Assembly: GCF_037975245.1 (NCBI RefSeq) | Contig: NC_092581.1 | Location: 5,047,501 to 5,111,500 of the forward strand | DNA length: 64,000 nt | Source of the DNA: Apostichopus japonicus | Taxonomy: Eukaryota > Echinodermata > Holothuroidea > Aspidochirotida > Stichopodidae | Direction: 5' to 3' | In this document: positions 12,701-27,700 of the stretch, piece by piece | Layout of the letters: each line of letters begins with the position of its first letter | How positions within the stretch are numbered: position 1 is the first letter of the stretch | The notes under the pieces: generated by a model | The model's database searches: none | The model's input: only the letters and a program-made list of their open reading frames with translations | What the model was told of the DNA's origin: nothing | Program-made: the position numbers and the translations under genes

Positions 12701-15700
12701 GGCTTTGGTTTATCTTCGGTTCTTTCCCACGTTGAAGGAAATCGTGAATGTAAAGATATTTGGAAGCGTGTTGCCGTTTCATATATGTCGGTTAGATTAC
12801 TCAAGGAAGCTAGAAAGTTTGTTTGTTTCTTGATTGATTGATTTTGTTCTCTCTGTCTATATGTCTGTCTGTCTGTCTTTACAGTCTGTGTGAATTTGTG
12901 TTTGTGCTGCCCGCTTTCAGACAAAATAAATGAAAAGTTACCCGTAGCGGTCTTTAGGGGATTTTGCTATGGCTCTGGTAAATTGTTGCATTTTTTTTAG
13001 GTTTGGTAACTAGTACAGTATGTTAATTTAGTACCTGTTCAAAACTGTTGAGATATTCTGAAGTAACACTGGTACATATATATTTGGGGAGGCTGTTGTG
13101 CACTTAGTGCAAAGTGGATTGATAATTGTATTTGAATTTGCATCAAAGAATATCCCTATTGTCTTTATTCTGCATAAATTACCAATTAGAAGTCAGGAAA
13201 AACCTCTGTGATTATTTCTCTTTCCTAATGTCATCATTAAAAAGCAGTAGTCTTAGCTAATGTTTAAATCTTGTCGTCAAAAACAATGAAGCAGCATTTT
13301 GCACTGAATTTGCCCGAGTGTTAGGGTACAGTAATCAGCCATTCAGGAAAAATTAAATTTACTTGAAAACAAACCGGTATTCAGTCAACCCGTACCACAC
13401 TAAAAAGGATGAAATTTAGTAAAAAATAAAAATTAAGCTTTGCTGCCAGTGATGGAATAGAACAATACATCAACATTGTGTGAAACATATTTTTCTATAT
13501 TGGATTAAAAAATTTGGAAATGGAAGAGCAGCCAAAATATTGTTGATGTAACCAAATATGTTACTTCCTCAGATGTAACCATATCCAGATATGTGCTTAT
13601 GTTATATGAGTTTTGTTATTGCGATAAAAGTTGATAAAAATGCATGCATATATCTGTAATAAATGTGCAACTTCTCTGAAAAAGTCTTTATCCAGATATG
13701 TGCTTATGTTATATGAGTTTTGTTATTGCCATAAAACTTGATAAAAATGCATATATGTGTAATAAATGTGCAACTTTTCTTAAAAAGTCTTTTTTCTATC
13801 GTTTCGATTTGCAATCCTAACGGTCCTCGTCAAATTCTGTTTTTTTTTTTAGGTCATCCTCTGCGCCAGTCATCTTCCTCTTCTTCTTCATCCTCATCAT
13901 CATCATCATCTTCAGGTAGAGGAACGTCGTCTCCTCCTCTTTGCATTTTTCTTTTTCTGCTTTCTAATTACCGCTAAGCTTGCCGCACACTGCCGTGACC
14001 CAACACGACCCTACTCGACTCGACCCTCTTGATCTAGTTTTCGATGCTGATCGAGAACCATCGTCTATCGACTGATCCCATCAATCTGAATGACCCCAGA
14101 CCTCCCTCATTTATTAAAAGTCAAATGCAAAATTACTTACTCGTGGTTAGTAACATTCGATGAAATTTGGGAATTCGTAGTTCAAAATTTGCCAAACACT
14201 GCCAACTGTCTATCGCCGAAATGCTACATGTGCCATGTTGCTGACCGACGATAAAAATAATAATAATACACAGTTCTTATAAGGGGCAAATATACACTAA
14301 AGTCTCTATGCGAAGATGTTGATCAGTGGTAGCCTAACACATGCACGTTGCAAGCCTATCCAAGATTTTCATTTTTACGATGGTTGGATCAGGTTGGGTG
14401 ACATACAGTCTTTGCAGTCGGCTATTATCTTTAAGATATTCACAGATTTTTAAGACTTATTAGTTTGTTATATTTTTCAGCTATTTTTGTAGATAGCTTG
14501 CAACAGTTTGATCAGTCACTGGGATGTGACTTCTCAGTATAATTATTTTGGAAAACTTTTGTAGCCATTATTCCTCATTTATTAAAATACCCTTCCTAAA
14601 ACTAGCAATTGATTTTCTAAACCATTTTATAAACTGAGCATAGGTAAGATCTTTTTTCAAAAGGGTGGGAGGGGGGGGAGGGTCTTTGGAGGGAGGGATG
14701 GGTCTTTGGAGGGACGGGTTGATGGTAGAATTCTCTGGTTTATTCAATTGTGTGTTTTTTGTGTTTTGTTCCAAAAAAAGTTGCACTTATTTTTGGAAGT
14801 TGAAGAAATGTAGTGCATCTCTATGTCATTTTATCATCTTAGATGACGACAGGCTGGACAAAGGCAAAGATGCCATCAGGTTTGACGACGGTTACTACAA
14901 ACCAAACAGCCAGCCCCCCAAACTGCCACCACCCCGCCCTCAGAAGCCGCCCAGCAGCAAGTTTTACATAGATCAGATCGCAGATGAGTAAGTATTTTAA
15001 CATAATTGTAGTATGAAAAATGATAAGTCGTGTAGTAAGCATGCATGCAAGTAAGCACAAAATTGTATGAGAGTCTGTTGTTAACATAACTTGTGAACAA
15101 TAAGTACACTAAAGTTTGAATGTTTAAGGCCACGGTATTGCCCCCCCCTCCCACCCCCCTTCCCAGAATTTAGCATGCTACAAAGTTACTACAAGTTTTC
15201 CAAAAGTACTTCCCTGGGGGTTCTGTTTTCTTCAGCATTTTTCACAGACATTCAGGAATGGTAAAGTTAGACAATTAGGTGTCTCTGTGTCTGCACGTAT
15301 GCTTTGACTGGCAGTAAAACCGCTTGTTATAAATTGGTCATGGATGACCATTTATCTGAATTTCTAGCATATTTGGGTACAATGTTGATGACCTGTAAGT
15401 AATAGCTTACCCGATTTATTACTTCTGACATAGACATTTCAGTCTCTGTTTTTGTTTCTTTGGATGTTTGTTTGTTTTGTTTCTTGTTTTGTTTTTATTT
15501 TGCTCCTAATCTGTTGACATGTACAATATGTAAAATAAGTTTTTATGCAGTTCGTTTGAATTGATCCAAGTAGGTTTACAAGTATGAAAGGGACTACATT
15601 GTGACTTTCAAAATTGCTCAATATGTTAAGTTAAATTGATATCACAATATCAAAACTGTTCAACTCATCAGAAATGCTGTGACAACTTTTGAGTATTTTG

Positions 15701-18700
15701 GAACGGTGTTCAAAGGTTTTAAGGCCACGTCCCGGGAACGTGCATGAGGACTTAACCAATCCATTAGATCCTTCACTATGATCAATGCTTGGAATGCAAC
15801 CAGCTAGTGTTGAAAATGGAATCGACATTAATCGAAGTGAAAATTCCTATAACAGTTTCATTGTCTGTGGATCCTGTCCATTCTAGGCAATCGCTTCATC
15901 TGACTTTTGAATGAATCTAACACTGAAAAGTAACAGAGGTCAAGGTTTACACTTATTCCGATAGTAGTGCACAAAGCTATCTGTATGTGTTGCATGGCAA
16001 TATTTGCCAAACATTTGCATATACTTGCATAATAGGAGCCAGCTGCTTTAAATTGTTTGAACACCGAGCGCCGGCATATTTTAATCGTAAGTGTTAGTTC
16101 CACTTTGACCCGTCTTGTCCACAATCGTGGAACGTTATCATCTTTAACGTTCTCTTTACTTTCCCTGACAGTAACCCTGGAGAGGAGTACTCTGAAGTCA
16201 CTGCGTATACAGGAATTGTTACTCCTGCCGGAATCAGGGAGGAGGTCCTGAAGAAGCGAGAGAAGGACTACACCTACCTAGAACCATTCAGGTAATGAAA
16301 CAATTTGACCAGAAATATTATCTGTCCCAGCTTCCAAGGATTGCTAATACCTCCTCCACCCTCCTTGGTATTCTTCCTATATAGCATATCTTTAAAGGCA
16401 TTAAAGACTCGCCCCAAACAGCGTGCCGCCATCTTTAAAATGTTAACTTTCCGTTGCTTGCAAGTGAAGGTTTTCTCTTGTCGCTACAAAATGCAGACAG
16501 TAATGAAACGTGATACCTTGTTATTTTTAGCTGGACCTGAGATGTCCATCGCTGTATTGTTTGTACACTGTGCTGTGGGTATTGACCGCAGCTGTATGTA
16601 CTGATTCTACACTAGTGTCTAATTACCCACGGTAGCAAGCTGTGTGTGTATTTTCTGGGATCGATGGGTTGTCTAACACTTCTGTTACACCTCATTCGAT
16701 ACTAGGTCAGAATACTGGCATGAGACGTTTCTTTTTGCGTGAGTCTTCACACCCTTTAATGTCTGATGATTTCCGTTCATATCCATGATTAACGTTATCA
16801 GAACATTTTCTCAGACTACTCTCCGATTGGCCAGTCCCTGTGGGGCGTATGAAATATAGTAGACGAGCACATTCAATTATCTGATAGTTTTAATAGCCTC
16901 GCCAGCTAGCCACCTCTCCATTTGGCCTCAGATTGACAATGACTTCAGCTCCAGATTTTTACATCGGCAAATTATCGTTTATTAAGCAAGCTACTAGCTA
17001 CGTCTTCTGATGCATGCTAACCAGCTGCTAATCAACTCTTACCTTTGTAGTCGATGAATCGCATATCTCTTCTCGCGAGTATTGCGATTACTCGGTACCA
17101 GTTATGACATCATCACTGTCACTTTTACATCGCAGAAATACAGTCAAAACAAATCTTTCTCGATGGTGCACTGTCTTTATTTGTTCTTCCGTGTCTTAAT
17201 GTGTGGTGTCTAAATCACCTTAAAACATCTAACATCCAAACAGAAACTGTGAACAACTTTCAATCTAAAACATTTCTTAATATCCTTCATGGTTAATCAA
17301 AAACTTTCGAATGAATCTACAAGGCTACTACAACTACTAGCACTAAATAAAAGCAAACGTGCTAACAATGAATAGATGTGACACCTTGTAGCGGTGTGAT
17401 GATAAGTATGCAAGAGTGAAGACTGTAAAACTGGATAAAGATGCTGTTGTTGTTGTTGTTTTCTTTGTTGTTAAATCGGCAATTCCGACATTCCGCAGGT
17501 TATTCATAGGTACTTGGAATGTTAACGGTCAGAATGCGGCAGAGTCGCTCACCGATTGGTTGTACAGCGACGCCTCGGCGCCGGACATGTACGCGATCGG
17601 CTTTCAGGAGCTGGACCTCAGCAAAGAGGCGTTTTTATTCAACGACTCCACAAGGGAGGAGGAGTGGCGGTTGGCGGTAGAGGGCGCCCTCCATCAGGAC
17701 GCAAAGTACAAACTTGTAAGTCTTTAGATATAAGTTGTGTAGAAGATGTGATGGGGCTGTGAAGAATGCCATTTATTTGAAAGGAAAATTCTGGAGTGAA
17801 TACAAAAAAAAACGTCTTATGGAACTTTAGCGGTCGATATGTCTTCATTTGGTTTTTTTGACAATGAAGGGAGGCAAAGGTTCTTAATGCAACTCTGATA
17901 TTATGGAGACATGTTTATATCAATCACCAATCACTGCTCGTGTAGAATGAATCTATAAGTCAGTAGGTAAGCCTTGGTTAAATGGCCTCCCCTCCCCCTG
18001 TCCCCCTCTCAGAGAGTATCACCGTTTATGGTGTAAAAAAAATGTTAAGTTGGGATTTTGTAAGGTGAACATGCGTAATGCCAGAAGATGACACAAAAAA
18101 AAACACTCTTTCACCTGTGCCGCCACTCACCGTCCCGTCACCTTCCCAGAAAGTTACCCCATTTGTACCTGTCTGTAAGGATATAACGGTAACACGAAAC
18201 TACAGTGACGATAAGCCACCATGTCTTTACCAAAGTCAATCTTTCTCTGTACTGTAACTGAATATTCCGTTATAGGAAATTTGTCATACTTTGATGACTT
18301 TTCTATTCTCAGCAAAGTCAGCCTTTGTTGTAATTATCAGTGATATAGTCTTCAGCATCAACCAATCAATGAATGACACATCTTGTCAACATTCTTGCCT
18401 ACCACAATGAAGGCCCCAAAGCAGGCTTTGCTTTGAAAAGGCAGAATATTTGCAAGAATTTTTTTGGAACTCTTTTAAAGTTTTCATCCCGCCCTCTTTC
18501 CGCTCAATCGGCCATAATGTGAAAACTCGATCAGACATGTTTATCAATATAATTTGTTACATTAGAATAATGACATTATGGGAAAATTTCAACGATTTAT
18601 GGCTCTCCATCTTCCATGTGAGGGCGTTTTGGTCAAGTGGTTAAGGCAGTGGACTTGTGATCTAAGGATTACAGGTTCGAGCCCTGGCCAGATCATTGCG

Positions 18701-21700
18701 TTGTGTCCTTGGGCAAGGCACTCTATCTCCATTGCCTCTCTTCACCCAGGTGTATAAATGTGGACTTGCGAAGTAACTTGTAAATATAGTTGCATGCGCC
18801 GCTTTGTGGCTGCACCCTATGGGAAGTCCCCCGGGGGACACGTGGTTGTGGTGCACTGTGGTGCCCCAGGAGAGATTGATTGAATTGTGCACACTTTGGT
18901 GTGTAGGTGTGACAAGTTACCAATGACCAGGGTTAAGTTGTGAAGTCGTGTGAGAGGGCCTTGGCCCTGAAACAAGAAATGTAAACCTAAAATAATCATA
19001 AAAATTGTGTCATTTTTTTTTTGTTTTTTTTTTGTGATTTCTGTAGATCAAGTTGGTTAGATTGGTTGGCATGATGCTGCTAGTCTACGTGAGAGAATGT
19101 CACCAAAAGTTTGTTCGAGAAGTCATCTGTGAAACTGTTGGTACAGGTATCATGGGTAAAATGGTAAGTACAAACATCAAAATAAAATGCTTTCCCGTTT
19201 GAATTTACCCGGGATGGCACTTCCTATCAAAATCGTAATTTAATGCAAAAATCAAGACGGCATAAACGATCATGTCAATCTTTCTCTGAGAAACGTATCT
19301 AAAAATTGTCGCAAAATGACTCATTTGCTGCAACTGTTAGAAGAACAGGAGACACTTTTGGTAGTTTCCGAAGTGTAATACAGGAATAACGACAAGTTTT
19401 TATCTGGGCGGTGGTTTACAATAGAGTGAAAATTACTTTTACTCATTCTGTGATTTCCTTTTTTTCTCTCCTGCAAAAATTAAATAACATCTCTGAATTA
19501 CAAAACACTTTTTGGGTTTAAATATAAATGAGTTGTTTCCATTCGTTTTTTTTTCCCGCTTTTCTTTAGGGTAACAAAGGTGGTGTCGGAGTGAGACTTA
19601 AATTTCATAATACTACGTTCTGTTTCATCAATTCACATCTGGCCGCTCACCTAGAAGAATACGAAAGGAGAAACCAGGTACGGTAAATCGACTCTCACAT
19701 ATTCCGTCCAGCTCTCTTCCAAACATTCAAACCGGAACTTTCGTTTTTCTGAAACTGAGCAGTTTTAAATATGATTAGTTTTAAGTTACCATGCATGACC
19801 AAGTCAAGAAGGGTACCCAGCACCGTCCCACAGCAGGATATCTGCTAAAAGCATTCCAAAGTCCCTATCCGGTAAACCGAAAGAGTGTAAAATGTTAAAT
19901 TGCTTCTTATTCACAAACTGTTGTACGGCAATTTATATCGTTCACCTCTTTAGTGACCATCAAGATATTCTTACAGTGTCACCAGAGTGTAAGCTTTTTT
20001 GATTTGAGCAAGCAATGATCGGGCTGGTTAATATCGACTTCATATCACAGACTGACTTTTAAAAAACAACAAATCCTTCGGGCAGAAAAGCAAATTGAAA
20101 TTTACTGAACCTGTGTGATTTGATACGCACAAAATTCTCTTGCTCAAATTTACCCCCACAGTGCTATTTGTGAAACTGCTAAAATAGTATATCCCCCTCT
20201 TCCTACCCCCTCCTCTCCTCCAACCCCGACTGCCACCCCCCCCCACCCACTGCATAAGCTCAAAAGCAAAATGTTTAGAGGTTTTCAGTATGATTGTGCA
20301 GGGATGTGCCCATGCTGGACGGCACTGAGCAGCCCCGCCCAGCACTAAAAATTACCGCCCAGCACTGTCTTAAAAATTGTGAATCCCGCCCAGCAATATT
20401 ATCATCTAACATCCCGACCTTCGTAACATTATATTCAACATAAACTGGGCCACATGTATCCTCGTTTCCCCCCCCATTTGTCAAATTCACGTAAACACAG
20501 GTGCGGAGATATGGAGTAGGCGTGGCTTTAAGCTGCAGCATGCAGTTTCACACTACACTAGCTCTGTATACAACCTCAATTATCGAAAAATGTCACCCCT
20601 CCCCTTAGACCCCTCCCCCAGGACGGCGATCAGTATGCCCGGCACTCAGGAAATCCTGGACACATTCTTGATTGTGTTAGTTTTTTTGTTGAATGAGAAC
20701 CAGTTTTAACCTTGCCTGTCTTTAACTTTTTGCAACAGGATTACAACGACATTTGTTTGAGGATGAACTTCGACAAGGAAGACGGCACGTCCTATATGAT
20801 CAGGTCTCACGAGTAAGTTTAGATTTCAGAGAATCGGTCAGAACCAGGACTAAACAAGCAGAATGACATCTTTTGCTTGCCATAATCTGTTATTAATGTA
20901 GTCGTGAATTGCTCTAAACAGGCAGATACAGATTAGCTAATTATCGTACTTAGATATTATTCTTTGCAGCAGAGTGGAGAAATATTTAGTTTGTTTTTAC
21001 ATCCATTACTAGCGTTTACTGGTAAACTGTTTTTTTTCCCATTTTTTTTTTACATTTGTGGACCTGCTGGTTTTTACTGTACACTGAGGATTGATAATGC
21101 AGCATACAAGGGAACAAAGAATTAGATTTTGCGTCTAGCGAACGAGCAATCACTAGCTTTGACTGTTTCTACATTTATTTGTGTTTGTAAGAAAACACAC
21201 GTTACTGTGTTTATTTGAAAATATTCCTTAAAATATAACATAATAAATATTTCATGACACCTTTCATGCAACAGAAGTCATCTTTGGCCAACCCTGTTAC
21301 ATCTTTGAAAGAATTTAAATGTTCATATACCACTTGCATTGAAAAGTTCATTTATGTAATTTTTGTGTTAAGTATACACGACTCAAAATAACATTATAGG
21401 CAACCAGTCACTACAGTCCGAGAATCCCCTTCATATATTATACAAAGAACGAACACCTTAATACCAAATGTATGCTTTCATAATTACATGCATATAACTT
21501 ATAAATATTCATGAATGGGGATTTATGAATGGTAATATATGTAACCCTATGAATATTCATTACTTGTGGTGATGACAATCCTTGTTGATATGTAACCTAT
21601 AAATATTCATGAATGACAATGTATGTAACCTTATGAATATTCATTTTGGTGATGACCATTCTTGTTGCTGTGTTTGTGAGAACCAATGCCTTAACAAAGC

Positions 21701-24700
21701 TTGCATAAATTTATGTGACTTTCGTGAATATTCATGACTTGTATGAATGAGTACACCCAGTTGGGACATATTTAAATTAACTGCAGCCTCATGTCATACT
21801 TCAGAGAGAACTTGAAACTGGCATTGTGATCAGTATCAATGTCCTGTTTTGAGAGGTTGCTAACCTTTTGTAATGTCAGTACAAGTGCTTTGAAGTTTGT
21901 TATAAGAGGTACCATAAAAGAGTTTTTACTAGCATTAGAAAATCGTCCCAAATGGCTACATGAATAACTTGTAACTATGGAATATCCGAATAAAGTTGAA
22001 TAAATGTCCTTGCTAAATTGAGTGTTATCACAAGCATATATTACTGCTCGCATTTTCTCATGTTGGACAATGAACAAGGTTGTCACTGCAGTTCTGTTAT
22101 CTATATAATAAAACAAATACAAAATGTGTGGAGGAACCCATACTTGTGCGATGAAATTCATTCCATTTTTGAAAAAAATATTATTAAGTAAAGGAGTAAC
22201 TTTTCTATTTCCCAGTCTGGTCATCTGGATGGGAGATTTAAATTATCGAATCTCTGACCTGTCCGTTGACGAAGTCGTGGAGAAGGTCAAGAATAGTCGA
22301 TTTGGGGCTTTACTGAAATACGATCAGGTTGGTGTTACACTCGCTCTTCTATTCTTCTGTAAATGGTTAAAAAAGAAAAAACACAAAGTTAGAACTGAAA
22401 CAGCGCCCCCTATTTCTTCATTGGATCTGGAGGTGTTAGGCAAACAAACCATTTAGTATTTATTTGTGGCTCATAAAAATAACGACCTTTCTGGTAGATG
22501 TCATTATTATTTGTCAATGTTGCTAAGTACTATCTTCCGTAACTTTAACGCATGGGATGCCATTTATGCCTTGCAAATGCTTGAATAGCTGTAGTTAACA
22601 AGAGAAGCCTTTCATGGCTGTATCTACTGAGACGTTTTGGGGCAGACTTATGTGATGAGATTTTTACATATTTTTACTATTTTAACAGATTTATGTAACA
22701 CAGATATCATGTTCCCGTCTCAGATATTGCCCTCTCCTCTTCCCTCTCCTTGCCCCTCTTTTTCTCCCTCTTTTTCTCCTCTCAGTTCCTTGCTCCCTCT
22801 CTTTCTCTTGCTCCTGCTCTTTCTCATCCCCTAATATTATCCTCTTTCTTTCTTCTTTGGCAGTTGAATAAACAAATGGAGCTTGGGAGAATATTTCATA
22901 ATTATGTAGAGGGCGTCATCGGTTTCAAACCTACTTACAAATTTGATCCTGGATCTGACCACTACGATACCAGGTAAAAACAACGAAGCTTTAATTGTTC
23001 CGAAATTTAATTGTTCGATTTGTTCAAATGATGAGTTTGCAAAAATCCCAAGCCAGTGATTAACTTCGGTAGGGGAGGATTTATTTCAGTCTTAAAAAAG
23101 AAAGCTGGGGCCCAAAAAAATTGGCATATTTCGGTTGTAGTCTGCTTGAATATTTTGTCTCGAAAGGAAATCTGCGTTCTCAATAAATGTCTTGCATTTT
23201 TGACCGCCAAAGTATGATGGGAGGTTATCTTAGAGCTTTGAGGATGGTAGAACTGCTATTTGTTATTTTCAAGTATACACCAACCGTCCAACCAAACTGA
23301 AATGTTGAGATCCAGAAAAGATTGAGTGTTACAGATTATTCAAAAATGTTATTCAACAGAATTGATCGCAGCGAAATGTCGCTTTTAAATTAGTTGTCTG
23401 GTAACGAGATCTTCCTTTCCTTCCTTCAGTGAGAAACAAAGAGTTCCTGCTTGGTGCGACAGAATCCTCTACCTTGGCCAAATCTGCAAGCAGCTTGTTT
23501 ACAGGAGTCATAATTCATTAAGATTAAGTGACCATAAACCTGTTAGCAGTCTCTTTGAAGTTCAGGTAGGGGTTTGAATGGGTTTTTGTGTGTGTGTGTG
23601 TGTCTGTTTTTTTTTTTAAATCTTTCCTAACTTTCAACACACATTTCATCAATTTGGAAAAATTTGAAATTTCATATTTTAACAAAATAGATTGTCATTC
23701 GAGAAAGGAACTACTGTTCCATTCTTGCAAAGTTCAGGATAGTATTGCATAAGGCCTTAAGGGTCCACTTAACACCATTAGCGCACAGTTATGGTCCAAT
23801 GATTTTTTTTCTCTTTGCAATTTTACAAACACTACACCACTACTGATGATTGTTAATAACGTGATGTAGCTGTGTTATGTTACTAGTAGATACAGTATCC
23901 TAACATCTGGTTCATTTTTTTGACAAACATCTAACTATATGTAAGACTTAAGTTTTTAAAAATTTCAATTTGATTCCCTCTTACAGGTCAAAGTGGTCGA
24001 CGAATTCAAATTCCGTAAGGTGATGGAAGAAGAAATCCGAAGAGTGGACAGGATAGAGAACGACGCATTGCCACAACTTTCCATCAGTACTAACGACGTA
24101 AGTCTCCATAAAACTGTTCAAGAAGTACCGATTGGACGAGACTCGTATTGACAAGCCCATAAGTAGGCCATGATATGCCCATAAGTAGGCCATGATATGC
24201 CCATAAGCAGGGCTGGATATATAGATCTTGATTTCTAGCCATGTTAGAACGTCATAAAGTTGGTAAAAGAACAGCTTACATAACCATCTGATACCCAAAA
24301 TTGAGAGGGGTTTCACTCCAACTGGCAACTTCTCCCCTCTCTCTAACCTCCCTCCCATTGCCCCCCCCCCCCCTCTGTGCCATGTGAGAGTTAAAAGTTG
24401 AACCCAAGCTACAGCTGTTGCCTCTCTACAATAAATAGTTGACCAAAGCAAATATGAAGTCCATCTCTAGGTTATGTTTTGTGCAAAGTTTCCAATCTTA
24501 TGCTTTTTTTATCTCTTTGTTTGCTTTCTTTCTTTTCAAGATCAAACTGGGGACCATTTGTTTCATGGAGAAGAGACGCTTCACGCTGGATGTGGCCAAC
24601 GTCGGACAGGTCCAAACTGGCTTTTCATTTGTCAATAAACTCGAGGACAAGACCTTTTGTAAGCCCTGGGTCAAAATAGAACCTGCAAAGGGCTACTTGG

Positions 24701-27700
24701 ATATAGGTAAAGTACCACGACTTATTTTGTAGTTTAATTTGCAACTCAAGAAAGGAGGGGGGGGTGAGGGTGTTGTTCGTGAGGTCGACGTATGGGGGCC
24801 TTCAATGTCAGATGTAGGAGATTTACTGATAGGATCAATTTTTCCCTGGGTCTCTATGTTTAAGCACTTCCACAATCTTTGGAAAATATACTGTCAACAG
24901 ACTCCTGCCCTCCATCAATTGTGGTTGGTACCAGGTAGTGGTAGTTCATTTGCCTGCAAACTGGATGGATTTAATTTGATGTCGTATGCAGTACAATTTA
25001 GTTATGTTAACAGTTACATGCACCCATTGATAACCTTATGATATATATGGTAACCTCATCGAACCAAAACAAGGTCTTAAAAGGAAATCAAGAAAAAATA
25101 CATGTTGTTCTAAGGTTACAGCTTACAAACATTCATAAGAAAACACAGCCTCTGCTGTTAAAATTGTTGATACTGTATTTGTTTTGTTTTTTTCATTTCA
25201 CTGACAGGCGAGTCGATGGAGATAAAAGTTCACGTGGAAGTGACCAAAGAGACGGCTGGCGCCCTCAATTCTGGCAAGGATATCCTGGAAGATATATTAG
25301 TCCTCCACCTTGAGAATGGGAAAGATTATTATATATCCTTTGAAAAATTATACTTTTAGTATTCTTTTGGAAAATTATTGACAGATAACCCCAGGGGATA
25401 GGAAGCTTCCAAAAAGTGGGGGCCACAACATCATAGGGGCACTTTCTCATTCCACAATCACCACTCGTTATGCTATAAACCGATACACACCGGCCATATC
25501 ACTTTAATATATATGATGTGTTAGTATGCTACCAATACTATTTTATTGAGATTGTTTATTGTGAACCGTGCTACAAAAAGATATGGAGCGCCATTTTAAA
25601 AATAGCATGTACAGACTAAAAATTAATAATTAAATAAAATATTACAATTAACAAAGGCTTAAGATATCCAAAAGACAGTTCTTCATGAAAGGGGCACATT
25701 TTATTCGCCAGTAGGGCAAATTTGCTATTCTGGAAAAAAGTGGGGGGAGGGGGCACATGTCCCGAGTGTCCCCGGCTCCTTCCCTCCTGGATAACCCCCT
25801 TGATTTCACTATCAATTCAGATAACCTTGTCTTTTGTAAAATATGGCAAATCTTTTTCTTTAATGTAAAATGTTGTGTAAAATAAGGAAAAAGACATGTT
25901 AGAGGCTTGAATCCCGGTATATACAAACACTTCTTTCTTCTTTTCCAGCATTTTTTTCTATAATTTCCTCATCAGTTTCCTGTTGTTTATTTAACATTTT
26001 ATATTAGAGAAAACATTCTGATGAGTCGGACAGTTCAAATTTTATATCACTCGTAATTTGTGAAAAATGACCGTTTAAACATCCGAGTCTCATCAGTTAA
26101 GGCACTGTCCAAAAGAGAATGCTGATTGGGCTGCAGCATACTGCAGCCAGGGTGTAAACGATGTAGTCTTTACGTGCTGCCCAGTCTCACACAACAGACA
26201 CTGCAGTTACACACAGTATGCACTGCTGGTCAGCCGAGATAATCTTCTTTTGTTTGATATTTGATTCAGCCTAGCTGCAGGGGATCTTGCAGCTAGGCTT
26301 TATCTAATTTGGCTGGGCTGCTTGTCAACTTTAGGTCAGTTCTTCACTATGTGGGCTTGGTGGACGATTGGCTAAGGCGTCGAACTTGTGATCCAAGGAT
26401 TGCTGGTTCAACTCCTGCCTAGTTCACTACGTCCTTGTCCTTGGGCAAGATGCTTTATCTCAGTTGCCTCTCTCCACCCAGGGGTTAAATGGGTACCTGT
26501 GAGGTAACTTGTCATTGGGGGCAGTATATAACTGCAGCTGCCTGGAGGGATTTTCTCTGGGGCAGGTTATCAATGACCAGGGGTAACATATCGTCTGTAA
26601 AGCGCTTTGAGACCTATTGCTGATATAAAGTGCTATATAAAAGTGGAATATTATTGTTATTATTATGATTATGTAAATTACTAAGTACCCTATTAATGCT
26701 AATTAATTACGTATGAACCTATACGGGCAAGAGGTAGTAACTTATAGTCCTGAATGAAGTAGTTATATTTGTAGAAGAAACAAACCAATTTAGCTTGTGG
26801 AATGTGTGTCACATGGATTGTAGAATTTTGAAGGGTAATACAGTTTATTATCAAATAATACTGTTGACAGTTTTATATACACACAGATAAATAATTGATA
26901 ATATTGGTTAAGTTTTGTAAATCATTTCTTTAACTCAATGAACACATTACTTTGAGCGGGAACTACCAACCGAGCTGTTTTGGTGCGTCCATCGAGACTT
27001 TGGTGAGATTGCTGGAACCAATGAGAGAGCATACCTTCAAAACGGTGGTAGATATGGTATGTTGAATGTGGTTTGTTGCCATGACAATATTGTCACTAAT
27101 TTTTCAGTGTCCCTGAATATCCTGTCATCTCGTGTTATTTTCTGCAAGTCGCTCACAAACTGCATATATTTCTCTTGGTGTTCTGTTCAGAGGCATCATG
27201 GAAGCCTTGATGCCATTCAATATGTTGCTTCAGTGTGTTCCACCATCCTCTAAGTCAGGGTTTCCCTACTTTATCCCCCCATGAACCCCCTTGTGGATGT
27301 CAGAGTTGTCCACAACCAATTTTCGAGACACGATCTGAGTCATTATACTATAATACGCATAACATGTAAAAGATCAAGTTCATAGTTGTAATATTGTAAT
27401 GAAAAAAACAAAAAGAGTTTGTCTATATGTACGACTTTTGTACATTACTAAATTATATGATATATCAGATTTTAGTTAAAAACAAAAAGTACTCTAGTTT
27501 TGACTTTCAGAAACATCGCACGAACCCCCTGGGATGGACTCACCACCCCCTGGGGGTTCATGCACCCCAGTTAGGGAACCCCTGCTCTTAAGTATGTAGC
27601 ATTTGATGGGAGTGCATACTTTCCCAGAGGACTTAGAGTGGCTTCAAATTATTTTAAATGCCAACATCTCTTGAAGAGGGTTGGGGTTACTTGCCATAAC

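Noticed and set aside
21772-22224. 150-codon minus-strand frame
   Set aside because: No recognisable domain, overlaps the start of an OCRL exon and intron on the other strand, and has composition like chance open AT-rich DNA.
23981-24451. 156-codon minus-strand frame
   Set aside because: Antisense shadow of the OCRL exon 23987-24097 plus low-complexity intron.
25333-25360. OCRL exon running on to the GT at 25358
   Set aside because: It would insert ISFEKLYF before the next exon and break the conserved KDYY-ITLSGNY join and the frame.
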